Below, one piece after another: positions 1 through 8,460 of a stretch of 9,058 nucleotides of DNA. How positions within the stretch are numbered: the stretch's first letter is position 1; every line of letters starts with the position of its first letter. Source of the DNA: JANYLN01 sp041687575 (GTDB taxonomy: Bacteria > Planctomycetota > Phycisphaerae > UBA1845 > JANYLN01). A model generated the notes under the pieces. It saw only the letters and a program-made list of their open reading frames with translations, searched no databases and was not told the DNA's origin. The DNA lies in NCBI GenBank assembly GCA_041687575.1, contig JAWLBS010000213.1:1-9058 (forward strand), given 5' to 3'. Position numbers and translations under genes: made by a program.

Positions 1-1
1 G

Positions 2-283
2 GACCGGGACGGTCCGCCGCGACGGGCAGCTGTGCTTCCAACCGCTGTCGGAGGGCTGTGGTGGGCGACTGTTCACTGCCGCACGAGCCGGCGGTACGAA
101 ACACGGGTAGAATCGCTGCTGTCCCGGGTGCTGGCTGGTTGGGACGGCGAAGCGATTCGGCGCGAGGTCGAGGCGTCTCGCCGAGGTTATCGGATCATAA
201 CGGAGTGGAATCGCAAGACGCAGCCGGAAAGTCCAGGGCTGTGGAAACCGTCGGCTGGCGTGGATGTTTTCGAGGATTCATAG
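2..283 (+). CDS. Unidentified open frame, partial or frameshifted continuation of the left-edge gene
   Basis: This frame is open from the window edge to TAG at 281-283. From about base 59 it reads like protein: RVESLLSRVLAGWDGEAIRRE is a plausible amphipathic helix, followed by a polar tail ending VDVFEDS. GC at third codon positions is good from about 56 onward and poorer upstream, where the frame starting at base 3 looks better. A GTG at 32 could start a separate 83-residue protein, but it has no convincing ribosome binding site. The simplest readings are a gene whose 3' part lies here after a sequencing or natural frameshift near 57-60, or two overlapping genes. The family is not recognised. 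Confidence 0.35.
   Translation, partial: DRDGPPRRAAVLPTAVGGLWWATVHCRTSRRYETRVESLLSRVLAGWDGEAIRREVEASRRGYRIITEWNRKTQPESPGLWKPSAGVDVFEDS
3..110 (+). CDS. 3' end of an unidentified gene (partial)
   Basis: The frame starting at base 3 is open from the window edge to a TAG at 108-110 and encodes about 35 residues, including RRDGQLCFQPLSEG. About the first 18 codons end in G or C almost without exception, as expected for real coding sequence in a GC-rich genome. After roughly base 57 that bias drops, while it becomes good in the frame starting at base 2. The gene may simply stop at 110, or a one-base shift near 57-60 may carry it on to the TAG at 281-283. No family is recognisable in so short a piece. 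Confidence 0.3.
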   Translation, partial: TGTVRRDGQLCFQPLSEGCGGRLFTAARAGGTKHG

Positions 284-453
284 CCGAGTCTCGCGGGGTA
301 TTGGTCGTTCACAAGTTTGGCTGATATAAGAAGAAGCGAGCGGTCGGCATGATGTGTAACAGGTGGTTTCACGGGAGATGACAACGTCGGGGCATGGCCG
401 ATCGGGGCGGTCGGTGCGGTTGGTCGCGGTGGGTAGTGTCGTTGCGGGGGCTA
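284..453. other. Intergenic stretch, no supported gene
   Basis: No credible coding sequence or ribosome binding site is visible. A weak sigma-70-like pair, TTGGTC at 301-306 and TATAAG at 325-330 with an 18-nt spacer, lies here, but nothing convincing follows it before the stronger promoter at 454-482. An ATG at 394 opens a long frame, discussed among the rejected items. Confidence 0.4.
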
Positions 454-482
454 TTGACGGGCCTTGAAGGTCGGTCTATATT
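454..482 (+). promoter_or_regulatory. Near-consensus sigma-70 promoter
   Basis: The -35 box TTGACG (454-459) matches five of six consensus positions. The -10 box TATATT (477-482) also matches five of six. The spacer is exactly 17 nt. The predicted start is the A at about 490. It points at the miniprotein gene at 694 and the terminator ending at 935, giving a transcript of about 446 nt. Confidence 0.6.
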
Positions 483-489
483 CTACCTT

Positions 490-693
490 AGGAAACGAAG
501 ATGCTGGAGCTGTGTTCTGTCGCTTCATCGTTTTCGTGTGGCGCGGGCCTGGCTGGCTTCGGAACCTGGAGGGGTGGTGCCGGCGGGCAAGACAGATCGT
601 TTATTTTTTTGCCGGTTTGTTGTGGATATCGTTGCCTGGCTCCGTTCGGGGTTGGGCGGTTGGTTTAACGTCGTCTGGATAGGAGGAGACGTG
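490..693 (+). other. Long leader of the miniprotein transcript
   Basis: About 200 nt separate the predicted transcription start from the miniprotein start codon. The leader contains an ATG at 501 preceded by AGGA (490-493, 7 nt away), which opens a 55-codon frame to TAA at 666-668. Its product would be Cys- and Gly-rich (MLELCSVASSFSCG at the start). Third-position GC in that frame is only about half, so it is weak as a gene. The stretch also holds a T-rich run around 600-610 unlike the surrounding DNA. It may be an untranslated regulatory leader, a small upstream coding sequence, or part of a small RNA. It matches no riboswitch class that I recognise. Confidence 0.35.
681..686 (+). promoter_or_regulatory. 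Shine-Dalgarno sequence of the miniprotein gene
   Basis: A perfect AGGAGG lies 7 nt before the ATG at 694. It is the strongest ribosome binding site in the window. It sets the start at 694 (an in-frame GTG at 691 is also possible) and shows that the much longer frame running in from 394 is not the real gene. Confidence 0.65.
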
Positions 694-789
694 ATGTTTA
701 ACCTGTTGCTGTGGGCCTTGATCCTTGCTACGCTGTTCCTGGATGTAGGCTTCCTCGACGACATCCTCGGGGCGCTGGCGGGTACGTAA
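694..789 (+). CDS. Hydrophobic 31-residue miniprotein, probably membrane-inserted
   Basis: ATG at 694 follows AGGAGG with 7-nt spacing, and the frame ends at TAA 787-789. The product has 31 residues. It starts MFNLLLWALILATLFLDVG, a single hydrophobic segment long enough to cross or enter a membrane. An acidic FLDD patch and a short ILGALAGT tail follow. Third codon positions are mostly G or C, as in the other genes here. The gene has its own apparent promoter upstream (454-482) and intrinsic terminator downstream (905-935), so it looks like a single-gene transcript. I do not recognise the family. Possible roles such as a membrane regulator, toxin-like peptide or small complex subunit cannot be separated from the sequence. 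No antisense RNA typical of a type I toxin-antitoxin pair is evident. Confidence 0.55.
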   Translation: MFNLLLWALILATLFLDVGFLDDILGALAGT

Positions 790-798
790 CCCGGTGTG

Positions 799-824
799 GC
801 CAGGTCGCGGTCCCGCGGCCTGGC
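799..824 (+). promoter_or_regulatory. GC-rich hairpin after the miniprotein stop
   Basis: Left arm 799-809 and right arm 814-824 pair over 11 bp, with one G-U wobble in RNA, around a 4-nt GUCC loop. It starts 10 nt after the TAA. No T-run follows, so it is not an intrinsic terminator by itself. It may stabilise the 3' end of the transcript or be a structural element. Confidence 0.5.
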
Positions 825-904
825 ACGTTGTCGGCATCAGTCGGCGCGGTTGCAGGAATGGCTGCGTGGAATGATGCGGATGACACAGCAGTATGAGTAG
901 CACG

Positions 905-935
905 GGGTCCTCCTTCGGGAGGACCCTTTCTTTTT
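905..935 (+). terminator. Intrinsic (Rho-independent) terminator
   Basis: A perfect 9-bp stem, GGGTCCTCC (905-913) with GGAGGACCC (918-926), is capped by a TTCG tetraloop and followed by TTTCTTTTT (927-935). The T-run lies only on the plus-strand side, so it ends the transcript of the miniprotein unit, just before the convergent PilZ gene. Confidence 0.9.
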
Positions 936-997
936 GCATGCCCTGTTCCATGCCGGCGGGCGGGCACTCTCCGATGACCGTGCCGGGCGTACCTGTC

Positions 998-1492
998 CTA
1001 CGCCATGAGCGAATCCATATCGTCGACGTCTTCGAGCTCTTCCGGCAGCAGTGTCTCAACGCCGCTGACGCTGCTGGACAGGTCTCGCAGGTCCTCCAGA
1101 TTGATCAGCTCGTTGAACTTCAAGCCGATCTCGTGAATCATCCCGCGGACGTGCCTGCACCGTACGACAGTGCTTTCCACGGTGAACCAGTTCCCGTCGT
1201 TGGTCGCCAGGTCCACGGAGCACAGTTGACCCAGGTGCATCATCTGTCCGTGCAGGAACGACATCCCGCCGCGCGAGATGTTGCGGCTCGGCACGATGAA
1301 CGCCACGTCCCGCTCGGTCTGCTTGGTGTACAGGATCACCTGCCTGCCGCGGTAGGGCAGCCGCTCGTGCCGCCGCTTGTTCAGCTCGAACCCGCAGCCG
1401 TTGCTGTCGAGCGCGTCCAGGATCCGTCGCAACAGGGCCTTGTCCACGCGGACAGACCGGATATTCAGTGCGTCAGGTAGCCAGTTGTTCAT
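998..1492 (-). CDS. PilZ-domain protein
   Basis: Probable cyclic-di-GMP receptor of 164 residues, cytosolic, with no signal peptide or membrane segment. The PilZ signature is complete: the arginine motif RRHERLPYR at residues 40-48 (RxxxR, R40 and R44), and after the first strands N71-x-S73-x-x-G76 (NISRGG). These are the residues that bind c-di-GMP in characterised PilZ proteins. A short helical N-terminus (residues 1-35) precedes the domain, and an acidic tail (EELEDVDDMD, 151-160) follows it. I chose ATG 1492 over the upstream ATG at 1522 because GAGGGG lies 6 nt before it. No second effector domain is present, so it probably acts by binding a partner. It is not in an operon: the 5' neighbour copA ends 478 bp away on the same strand, and the miniprotein unit converges from the other side. 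The target process (motility, adhesion, stalk or polysaccharide) cannot be inferred. Confidence 0.9.
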   Translation of the reverse strand: MNNWLPDALNIRSVRVDKALLRRILDALDSNGCGFELNKRRHERLPYRGRQVILYTKQTERDVAFIVPSRNISRGGMSFLHGQMMHLGQLCSVDLATNDGNWFTVESTVVRCRHVRGMIHEIGLKFNELINLEDLRDLSSSVSGVETLLPEELEDVDDMDSLMA

Positions 1493-1685
1493 GTTATGCC
1501 CCTCGCCCACGCTGAGTGTCACCTCTTGACAGTTACAATACAGTCATTGGTGATGCAAAATCCATGGCAAGTTGCGCCGTCCTGCGGGCGGGGCGAGATT
1601 GGTGTCCCTCCAGTGTTGCGGATCGCCGGCGGCGCGGCCGCGGGGGGCGTTGCCAACCCGGTGTGGCGGGGCGGTGACCCGGATA

Positions 1686-1790
1686 CCGCTCCCTCACAGT
1701 CGCGGCTCGTTTGGGAATCCCCGCTCCCTCACGGTCGCGGCTCGTTTGGGATTTACCGCTTTCTCACGGTCGCGGCGCGTTTGTGCTGGC
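1686..1790 (+). repeat. 35-bp tandem repeat, three units
   Basis: Units 1686-1720, 1721-1755 and 1756-1790 have exactly 35-bp periodicity. Their shared core reads CCGCTCCCTCACGGTCGCGG followed by CTCGTTTGGGA. The first two units are nearly identical through the first 31 bases. The third carries several substitutions (TT for CC, GC for CT, and a diverged end). Units are adjacent with no unique spacers, so this is not CRISPR. From memory, this core resembles a dispersed intergenic repeat common in planctomycete genomes; that was not checked. Confidence 0.85.
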
Positions 1791-1937
1791 GCGGCGAAGC
1801 AATTTATCGGTCCTGGATCAGTCGGCGGGGTATAATGGAGTGCCGGATGTATCGGGTTCTGACCTCCCTCTCTCCCTCCCCTGGGCCCGATACTTCCGGC
1901 GATTTTCCTCTGATGGCGCCGATGCCTCCCTTCACTC

Positions 1938-1951
1938 GGCAACTGGCAACT
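1938..1951 (-). repeat. Two inverted heptamer units (AGTTGCC family)
   Basis: GGCAACTGGCAACT is the reverse complement of two AGTTGCC units. The same heptamer is arrayed at 8485-8519, so this is a dispersed family rather than local sequence. Confidence 0.6.
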
Positions 1952-1953
1952 TC

Positions 1954-1970
1954 GGCGGGCGCAGCCCGCC
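1954..1970 (-). repeat. Palindromic hairpin abutting the copA stop
   Basis: GGCGGGC (1954-1960) and GCCCGCC (1964-1970) form a perfect 7-bp stem with a 3-nt loop, starting at the very next base after the copA stop codon (1971-1973). On the copA strand there is no T-run after it, so it is at most a factor-assisted terminator or 3' stabiliser. GTAGGGCGGGC...GCCCGCC palindromes resemble dispersed bacterial intergenic repeats. Confidence 0.6.
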
Positions 1971-4622
<2,652 letters not shown>

Positions 4623-4698
4623 ACGTCGGATTTCCTTGCTGGGGCTCTCTGACCCTCAAGACATTCAGCTCGACACGGGTGACGCCGGTCCATTTGGA

Positions 4699-4727
4699 AT
4701 TATTCGTGGCGGGACGGGGAAGGTCCA
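4699..4727 (-). promoter_or_regulatory. Candidate copA promoter
   Basis: On the minus strand, TGGACC (4727-4722, four of six matches to TTGACA) is followed after 17 nt by AATAAT (4704-4699, five of six matches to TATAAT). Transcription would begin near 4692, about 70 nt before the ATG. I see no MerR/CueR-type dyad or CopY box over it. Confidence 0.35.
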
Positions 4728-4881
4728 GTGGGGGCTCGTCCAAGGAGGCAAGGCCCTGCTCCCTGGCTTCGTCAAACGGCGATTCGCCGCGACGAGGCTG
4801 CAGGACCGCGGCACCCGAGTTCACTTGCCCCTGACCCCTGCCGTTACGACACCCGAACCCCGATCCCCGAAACCCGGTTTG

Positions 4882-5021
4882 CTGTCACCTGTCACCTGTC
4901 ACCTGTCCCCTGTCGTTGCTGTTATCCGCGTTTCATCCGTGTTCATCCGTGGCTGATATCGCCGTTGTTGTTGTCGTTGTTGTTGTTTCCAATCTGAGTA
5001 ATCTGCGAAATCTGCGGAAGG
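4882..5021 (+). repeat. Composite tandem-repeat element, copy A
   Basis: In order: the heptamer CTGTCAC three times (4882-4902), plus a CTGTCCC variant and a partial unit to 4914; the decamer TTCATCCGTG twice (4932-4951), with a degenerate TTATCCGCGT before it; GGCTGATAT to about 4959; a GTT-type triplet run (about 4963-4988); and a nonamer AATCTGAGT/AATCTGCGA/AATCTGCGG (4991-5017). The 25 bp at 4935-4959 recur exactly at 8642-8666 in the same orientation. The 20 bp at 5002-5021 recur exactly at 8461-8480 in inverted orientation. No coding potential. Confidence 0.85.
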
Positions 5022-5067
5022 CTGTTTCCCCTCGCCCGCTGCAGCGCCCGCACATGCCCGTCGACTC

Positions 5068-6855
5068 TTATGCGAACTCCCGCAGCTCATCGATCCGCCG
5101 CTCGAGATCCTCCGGCGACAGGTCGCGGTACCGCGCCGGCAGGAACCGCACGTCGGTGCACTCCTTGACGGCCACAAGGTCCATGTATTCGAGCTGCCTG
5201 GTGTAGGCGCTGGGACGCACGTCCCGCAGCGCCGCGGCCAGGGCGGGCCGCAGCGGGTTCGACGCCCTGTCCGGCTGGAGCTCGTACGTCCGCAGCGCCC
5301 GCACCAGGGCGCCTTCGAGCTCGTTGCCGCCGAGGCGCAGGTCCTCGGGCAGATCGGGCAGGTCCTGCTCCGCCAGGGGGAACTTCAGTTTCCGCGCCAC
5401 CGCCAGCATCAGCGAACGCATTTCCTCCCGCGTCTGGGGCGGGAACAATGGAATGTGCACGTCGAGCCGGCCCTGACGCTTCAGGTCCACCTCCAGCAGG
5501 TCCGGTCGGCTGGTCGCAAAGACCCACAGGATCCGCCCGCGGTTGCGGGTGTCGGCCATCTCGCGGGCGAGCATCGCATAGACCCGGCCGGACAGGCCGC
5601 TGTCGTCGCCGGAGCTCTGCCGCTTGCCGGCTGCCTGGTCGGCCTCATCGACAAAGACGACCACCTGCTGCAGGGCGTGCAGAACGGCGAAGATCTTTTC
5701 GAGATTCGATTCGGTCGCGCCGATCCAGCGGTCGCGGAAGTTCTTGAGCACGACGCAGGGGATGCCCAGTTCGCCGGCCCAAGACTCGACCAGGAAGGTC
5801 TTGCCCGTGCCGATCCGCCCGCAGATCAGGTACCCCATGGGCAGGGCGTGCAGGGCGCCTTGTCTCAGCAGCCGGGCGTCCTCGCGGAGCCACTGCCTGG
5901 CCGCGTCGAGGCCGGCGACGTTGTCGAGCGTGAACGGCGATTCGACGAACTCCAGCAGCCCCTGGCATTCGCGTTCGATCATTTCCTTGCGGATCTTCGT
6001 CAGCCAGACCGAGGTGACGGGGCGGTTGTTCCGGATCGCCAGCGCCAGCGCGGTCCGCGCGTCGACGCGACTCAGGCCCACCAGCCGACCCGCCAGCACG
6101 TCCATCGATACCTCGCACCGCTGGGGCAGGTCGGGAAACTGCGAGTCGATCAGCATCCGCACGTAGGCCAGCATTTCGCGCTCGTCGGGCAGGGGGATGC
6201 GGAGTTTCGCGGCGTGGGGGTTGTCCACGACCAGGTCGTTCAGGTCGTGGAGGTTCTCGGTGAGAAGGACCGTGGCGACGTTCGATTCGAGGATGCCCGG
6301 GTCATTCGCCCAGCCGAGGACCTTGACGATGTTGGCGGCGAATTCCCCGCCGATCTGGATCGCCTGGCCGCGCGGCACGACAAAGCCGGCGAAGTCGATC
6401 ACCACGGCGATCCGCTGGGGCACGTGCGACTCCCGGCCGGCCGCCCGCGCGTGCAGGGCGCGGAGCAGGTAGCGGTCGATCAGTTCGGTGGCCTGTCCCG
6501 GTTCGCGGACGACGGCGAGGCTGTCGGCCTCGGGGCCGGCGAGTTGCCGGACCCAGGTGTTCCAGTCGTCGGCCCCGCGGGTAGCGCGGATGCCCCGGCT
6601 GCGGTCGTAATGGAGCACGACGTCGTAGTTGGCGAACATGACCTCGTCGAGGAAGGCCTTGAGCGAGACCAGCCGCGGACCGGTGGCGGTCTGGGCGGGG
6701 ATCACGTCGAAGACGTTGCCGTGGACGATGAACTGCGAGACCGACCCGCTGCGGAACAGGTCGCGCATCTGCTCCGCCCAGCCGGGCAGCCGTGCCATCT
6801 CCGGGGCGATCCCCGGGGACCTGTCGGTCTTTTTTCCGAACGGCAGTGCACACAT
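5068..6855 (-). CDS. Tandem AAA ATPase with a degenerate first domain (Ycf46-like)
   Basis: Cytosolic 595-residue protein. The C-terminal AAA domain (about 308-525) is complete: Walker A GRIGTGKT (346-353), Walker B VVVFVDEAD (398-406, D403/E404), a sensor-1 region FATSRPD (446-452), arginine-finger-like R460/R463 in KRQGRLD, and sensor-2 region GGNELEG (509-515). The N-terminal part (about 38-290) looks like an AAA fold without Walker A. IAVVIDFA (149-156) sits where Walker B would be, and VATVLLTENLHDL then IPLPDERE follow like sensor 1 and the next strand. A degenerate first and active second domain is the Ycf46-type arrangement. ATG 6855 was chosen because upstream codons become proline/arginine-rich; ATG 6900 is possible and neither has a clear ribosome binding site. 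It diverges from the hydrolase gene. The substrate is unknown; remodelling or regulatory ATPase is inference. Confidence 0.88.
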   Translation of the reverse strand: MCALPFGKKTDRSPGIAPEMARLPGWAEQMRDLFRSGSVSQFIVHGNVFDVIPAQTATGPRLVSLKAFLDEVMFANYDVVLHYDRSRGIRATRGADDWNTWVRQLAGPEADSLAVVREPGQATELIDRYLLRALHARAAGRESHVPQRIAVVIDFAGFVVPRGQAIQIGGEFAANIVKVLGWANDPGILESNVATVLLTENLHDLNDLVVDNPHAAKLRIPLPDEREMLAYVRMLIDSQFPDLPQRCEVSMDVLAGRLVGLSRVDARTALALAIRNNRPVTSVWLTKIRKEMIERECQGLLEFVESPFTLDNVAGLDAARQWLREDARLLRQGALHALPMGYLICGRIGTGKTFLVESWAGELGIPCVVLKNFRDRWIGATESNLEKIFAVLHALQQVVVFVDEADQAAGKRQSSGDDSGLSGRVYAMLAREMADTRNRGRILWVFATSRPDLLEVDLKRQGRLDVHIPLFPPQTREEMRSLMLAVARKLKFPLAEQDLPDLPEDLRLGGNELEGALVRALRTYELQPDRASNPLRPALAAALRDVRPSAYTRQLEYMDLVAVKECTDVRFLPARYRDLSPEDLERRIDELREFA

Positions 6856-6971
6856 GGTGGCAATCCGGCGAGGCGCGGGTCTTGGCCGCGTGTGAACCAT
6901 CGAAAAACGTCGCCAGGCCGCCGCAGCCCGACAACGCCGGCAAGGGTAAATGGGCGGTGGCAGGGTGTCAA

Positions 6972-6996
6972 CGACGCCAGGACATTGACGGCGTCG
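6972..6996. promoter_or_regulatory. Inverted repeat in the divergent intergenic region, candidate operator
   Basis: CGACGCC (6972-6978) and GGCGTCG (6990-6996) are perfect 7-bp arms with an 11-nt spacer. It lies between the divergent AAA and hydrolase genes and overlaps the TTGACG -35-like box at 6985-6990. In 68% or higher GC DNA a 7-bp GC-rich match can arise by chance. Confidence 0.3.
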
Positions 6997-7014
6997 CCGG
7001 GCCATGGATATCCT
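6985..7014 (+). promoter_or_regulatory. Candidate promoter of the hydrolase gene, possibly leaderless
   Basis: TTGACG (6985-6990) is followed after 18 nt by TATCCT (7009-7014, four of six matches). Transcription would begin about 7 nt later, at or next to the ATG at 7021. There is no Shine-Dalgarno sequence before that ATG, which fits a leaderless message but could also reflect SD-independent initiation. Confidence 0.3.
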
Positions 7015-7020
7015 GCCACC

Positions 7021-8457
7021 ATGAGCAACCTGGCACGGCCAACCCGCCCCGCACGCCGGCTGCGCGTATGCCAGCGGAAACACGCATCGACGCGCCGGCT
7101 GAACCTGCTGCTGGCGGTCGCCGTCGCTTCCGCCGTCGCATTCGCGATCCTGAATCCGCTGACCCGGCACCCCGGCGAGACGGTCATCCTGCTGATGCCG
7201 CCGGCGCTGGCGGTCCTGCTCTGGTTCGGCTGGCCGGCGTCGAAACGCTGGGCGTGGTGGGAATACGCCGCGTACGGCCTGTTCCTGGCGGGGATCGTCG
7301 CGGGCGCCGAGTGGTTCGTCGCGTACGTTGCGACCGGCCGGGTGATTCCGATCGAGATTCTCTGGGCTATCTGGTTCATCGTGGCATGGCGGCTGGCGTG
7401 GGTGGTCTGGAGCCGCACGGCCGGGCGGTTGGGAGAGCGGTGGCGACGCTGGGGGCGACGCACGCGGTTTGCCATGCGAAACAGCACGCCGCATTCCGGT
7501 TCGGGAACGGCCGTTGAGGGCTCACAAGCTGCAATGCCCGGCGTCGATGGCGCGTCTGCCGGTGGCCGGCCTTTCCTGTCGGGCGCGACACGCCTGATCG
7601 CGCCGGCGAGGATCGCGCTGACGGTGTTCGTCTTTGTGCCGCTGGTGGTGGGGTCGCTGATCCATCGTTTCAAAGTCGCCGATCCCGCGGGGATGAATCG
7701 GACCGCGAGTCTGCCCGTCGAGAACGTATCCTTCCGCACCGAAGACGGCCTGATCCTCGCGGGCTGGTTCCTGCCCGAACCGCACGCCGACTCGACGGTG
7801 ATCATCTGTCATGGGGCGGGGGCCAACAAGTCCAACTTCGTCGACTATATGCGGGTGTTTCGATACCAGGGCTACAACAGCTTGATCTTCGATTTTCGCG
7901 GCCACGGCGGCAGCGACGGCCACACCAGCACCTTCGGGCTCTTCGAGGACGCCGACGTGCGGGCGGCGGTCGACTGGCTCAAGACGCAGCGCCCGCTGGC
8001 GGCGCGGCATGTTTACGGACTGGGCTCGTCGATGGGCGCGATGGCGCTGGTCCGGGCGGCGGCGAAGGACGAGCGGATCGAGGCGGTCGTTCTGGACAGC
8101 TGCTTCGTCTCGGCCGAGCACCTTGCGGCATATCACCTCGCGAGGGTGCCCGTGCTGGGCCGCGCCCTGGCTGAGACGATCCTGGCTTCAATGTCCCTGC
8201 ATGCGGGGCGAAGCTTCCGGTACCTCGACGCCCGCGAGGCGGTTGCGACGATCTCGCCCCGGCCGGTCCTGTTCATCCACGGCAGGGACGACATTCTGAT
8301 CCCGCCAGCCGGGATGGAGATCCTCTACGACTGCGCCAGGCCGCCGAAGGACAAGTGGCTGGGCCCGGGTCCGCACAGCAACATCATGACGACGGATTTC
8401 CTGGAGTATCAGCGGCGGGTGCTCGAGTTCCTGGGGCAGGCGCGGCGGGAACGATAA
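7021..8457 (+). CDS. Membrane-anchored alpha/beta hydrolase (serine hydrolase)
   Basis: A 478-residue protein with a membrane-embedded N-terminal part and a C-terminal alpha/beta-hydrolase domain. Hydrophobic segments lie at about 27-45, 55-71, 84-104, 110-130 and 198-214, with a very basic loop (131-150) after the fourth. The domain (about 230-478) shows an HGAG oxyanion-type motif (264-267), RGHGGSDG (293-300), nucleophile elbow GSSMG (335-339, Ser337), Asp424 in HGRDDILIP and His452 in GPHSN, so the triad is complete. Positive-inside reasoning puts the catalytic domain outside the cytoplasmic membrane. The family resembles the BAAT/YqkD/FrsA-like dipeptidyl-peptidase-type hydrolases; the substrate (ester, lipid or peptide) is not readable. 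ATG 7021 is preferred because the frame upstream of it lies antisense to the AAA gene. The AAA gene starts 165 bp away on the other strand. Confidence 0.9.
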   Translation: MSNLARPTRPARRLRVCQRKHASTRRLNLLLAVAVASAVAFAILNPLTRHPGETVILLMPPALAVLLWFGWPASKRWAWWEYAAYGLFLAGIVAGAEWFVAYVATGRVIPIEILWAIWFIVAWRLAWVVWSRTAGRLGERWRRWGRRTRFAMRNSTPHSGSGTAVEGSQAAMPGVDGASAGGRPFLSGATRLIAPARIALTVFVFVPLVVGSLIHRFKVADPAGMNRTASLPVENVSFRTEDGLILAGWFLPEPHADSTVIICHGAGANKSNFVDYMRVFRYQGYNSLIFDFRGHGGSDGHTSTFGLFEDADVRAAVDWLKTQRPLAARHVYGLGSSMGAMALVRAAAKDERIEAVVLDSCFVSAEHLAAYHLARVPVLGRALAETILASMSLHAGRSFRYLDAREAVATISPRPVLFIHGRDDILIPPAGMEILYDCARPPKDKWLGPGPHSNIMTTDFLEYQRRVLEFLGQARRER

Positions 8458-8460
8458 CGA

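Larger units (their letters stand above)
1493..1970. other. Intergenic region between PilZ gene and copA, repeat-bearing
   Basis: No gene is supported. The region should hold the PilZ promoter near its left end, where I see only weak boxes, and the 3' end of the copA transcript at its right end. In between are three 35-bp tandem repeats (1686-1790), an isolated TATAAT at 1831-1836 on the plus strand without a matching -35 box, a pyrimidine-rich CTCCCTCTCTCCCTCCCC run near 1863-1880, two inverted copies of a heptamer found again near 8490 (1938-1951), and a palindrome (1954-1970). Confidence 0.6.
4623..5067. other. Intergenic region between copA and the AAA gene
   Basis: No gene is supported in these 445 bp. 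The right part downstream of the AAA stop and the middle are occupied by a composite tandem-repeat element (4882-5021). The left part holds the candidate copA promoter. No intrinsic terminator for the AAA gene is visible. Confidence 0.6.

Noticed and set aside
222..262. GGAAAGTCCAGGGCTGTGGAAACC resembles the start of RNase P RNA, in part (GGAAAGTCC)
   Set aside because: Only the short box matches. The other conserved RNase P elements are not found downstream, and the stretch reads as protein.
394..693. Long frame starting at ATG 394 that continues into the miniprotein
   Set aside because: A near-consensus promoter lies inside it, composition is Arg/Trp-rich without domains, and the perfect Shine-Dalgarno sequence belongs to the ATG at 694.
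893..1480. Plus-strand frame opposite the PilZ gene
   Set aside because: Shadow of a clear PilZ domain; it also starts at the terminator.
1686..1790. CRISPR array
   Set aside because: The 35-bp units are adjacent without unique spacers, diverge from each other, and no cas gene is present.
1831..1836. Perfect TATAAT on the plus strand as a promoter
   Set aside because: No -35-like box at 16-18 nt and no plus-strand gene follows; downstream is the antisense end of copA.
5455..7020. Upstream in-frame extension of the hydrolase gene (about 520 codons)
   Set aside because: It lies entirely opposite the AAA gene and intergenic DNA and has shadow-type composition. The membrane segments and normal start begin at 7021.
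6856..7494. Upstream in-frame extension of the AAA gene to a start near 7494
   Set aside because: It runs antisense to the hydrolase N-terminus, is rich in Pro/Arg without family similarity, and the domain order is complete from 6855.
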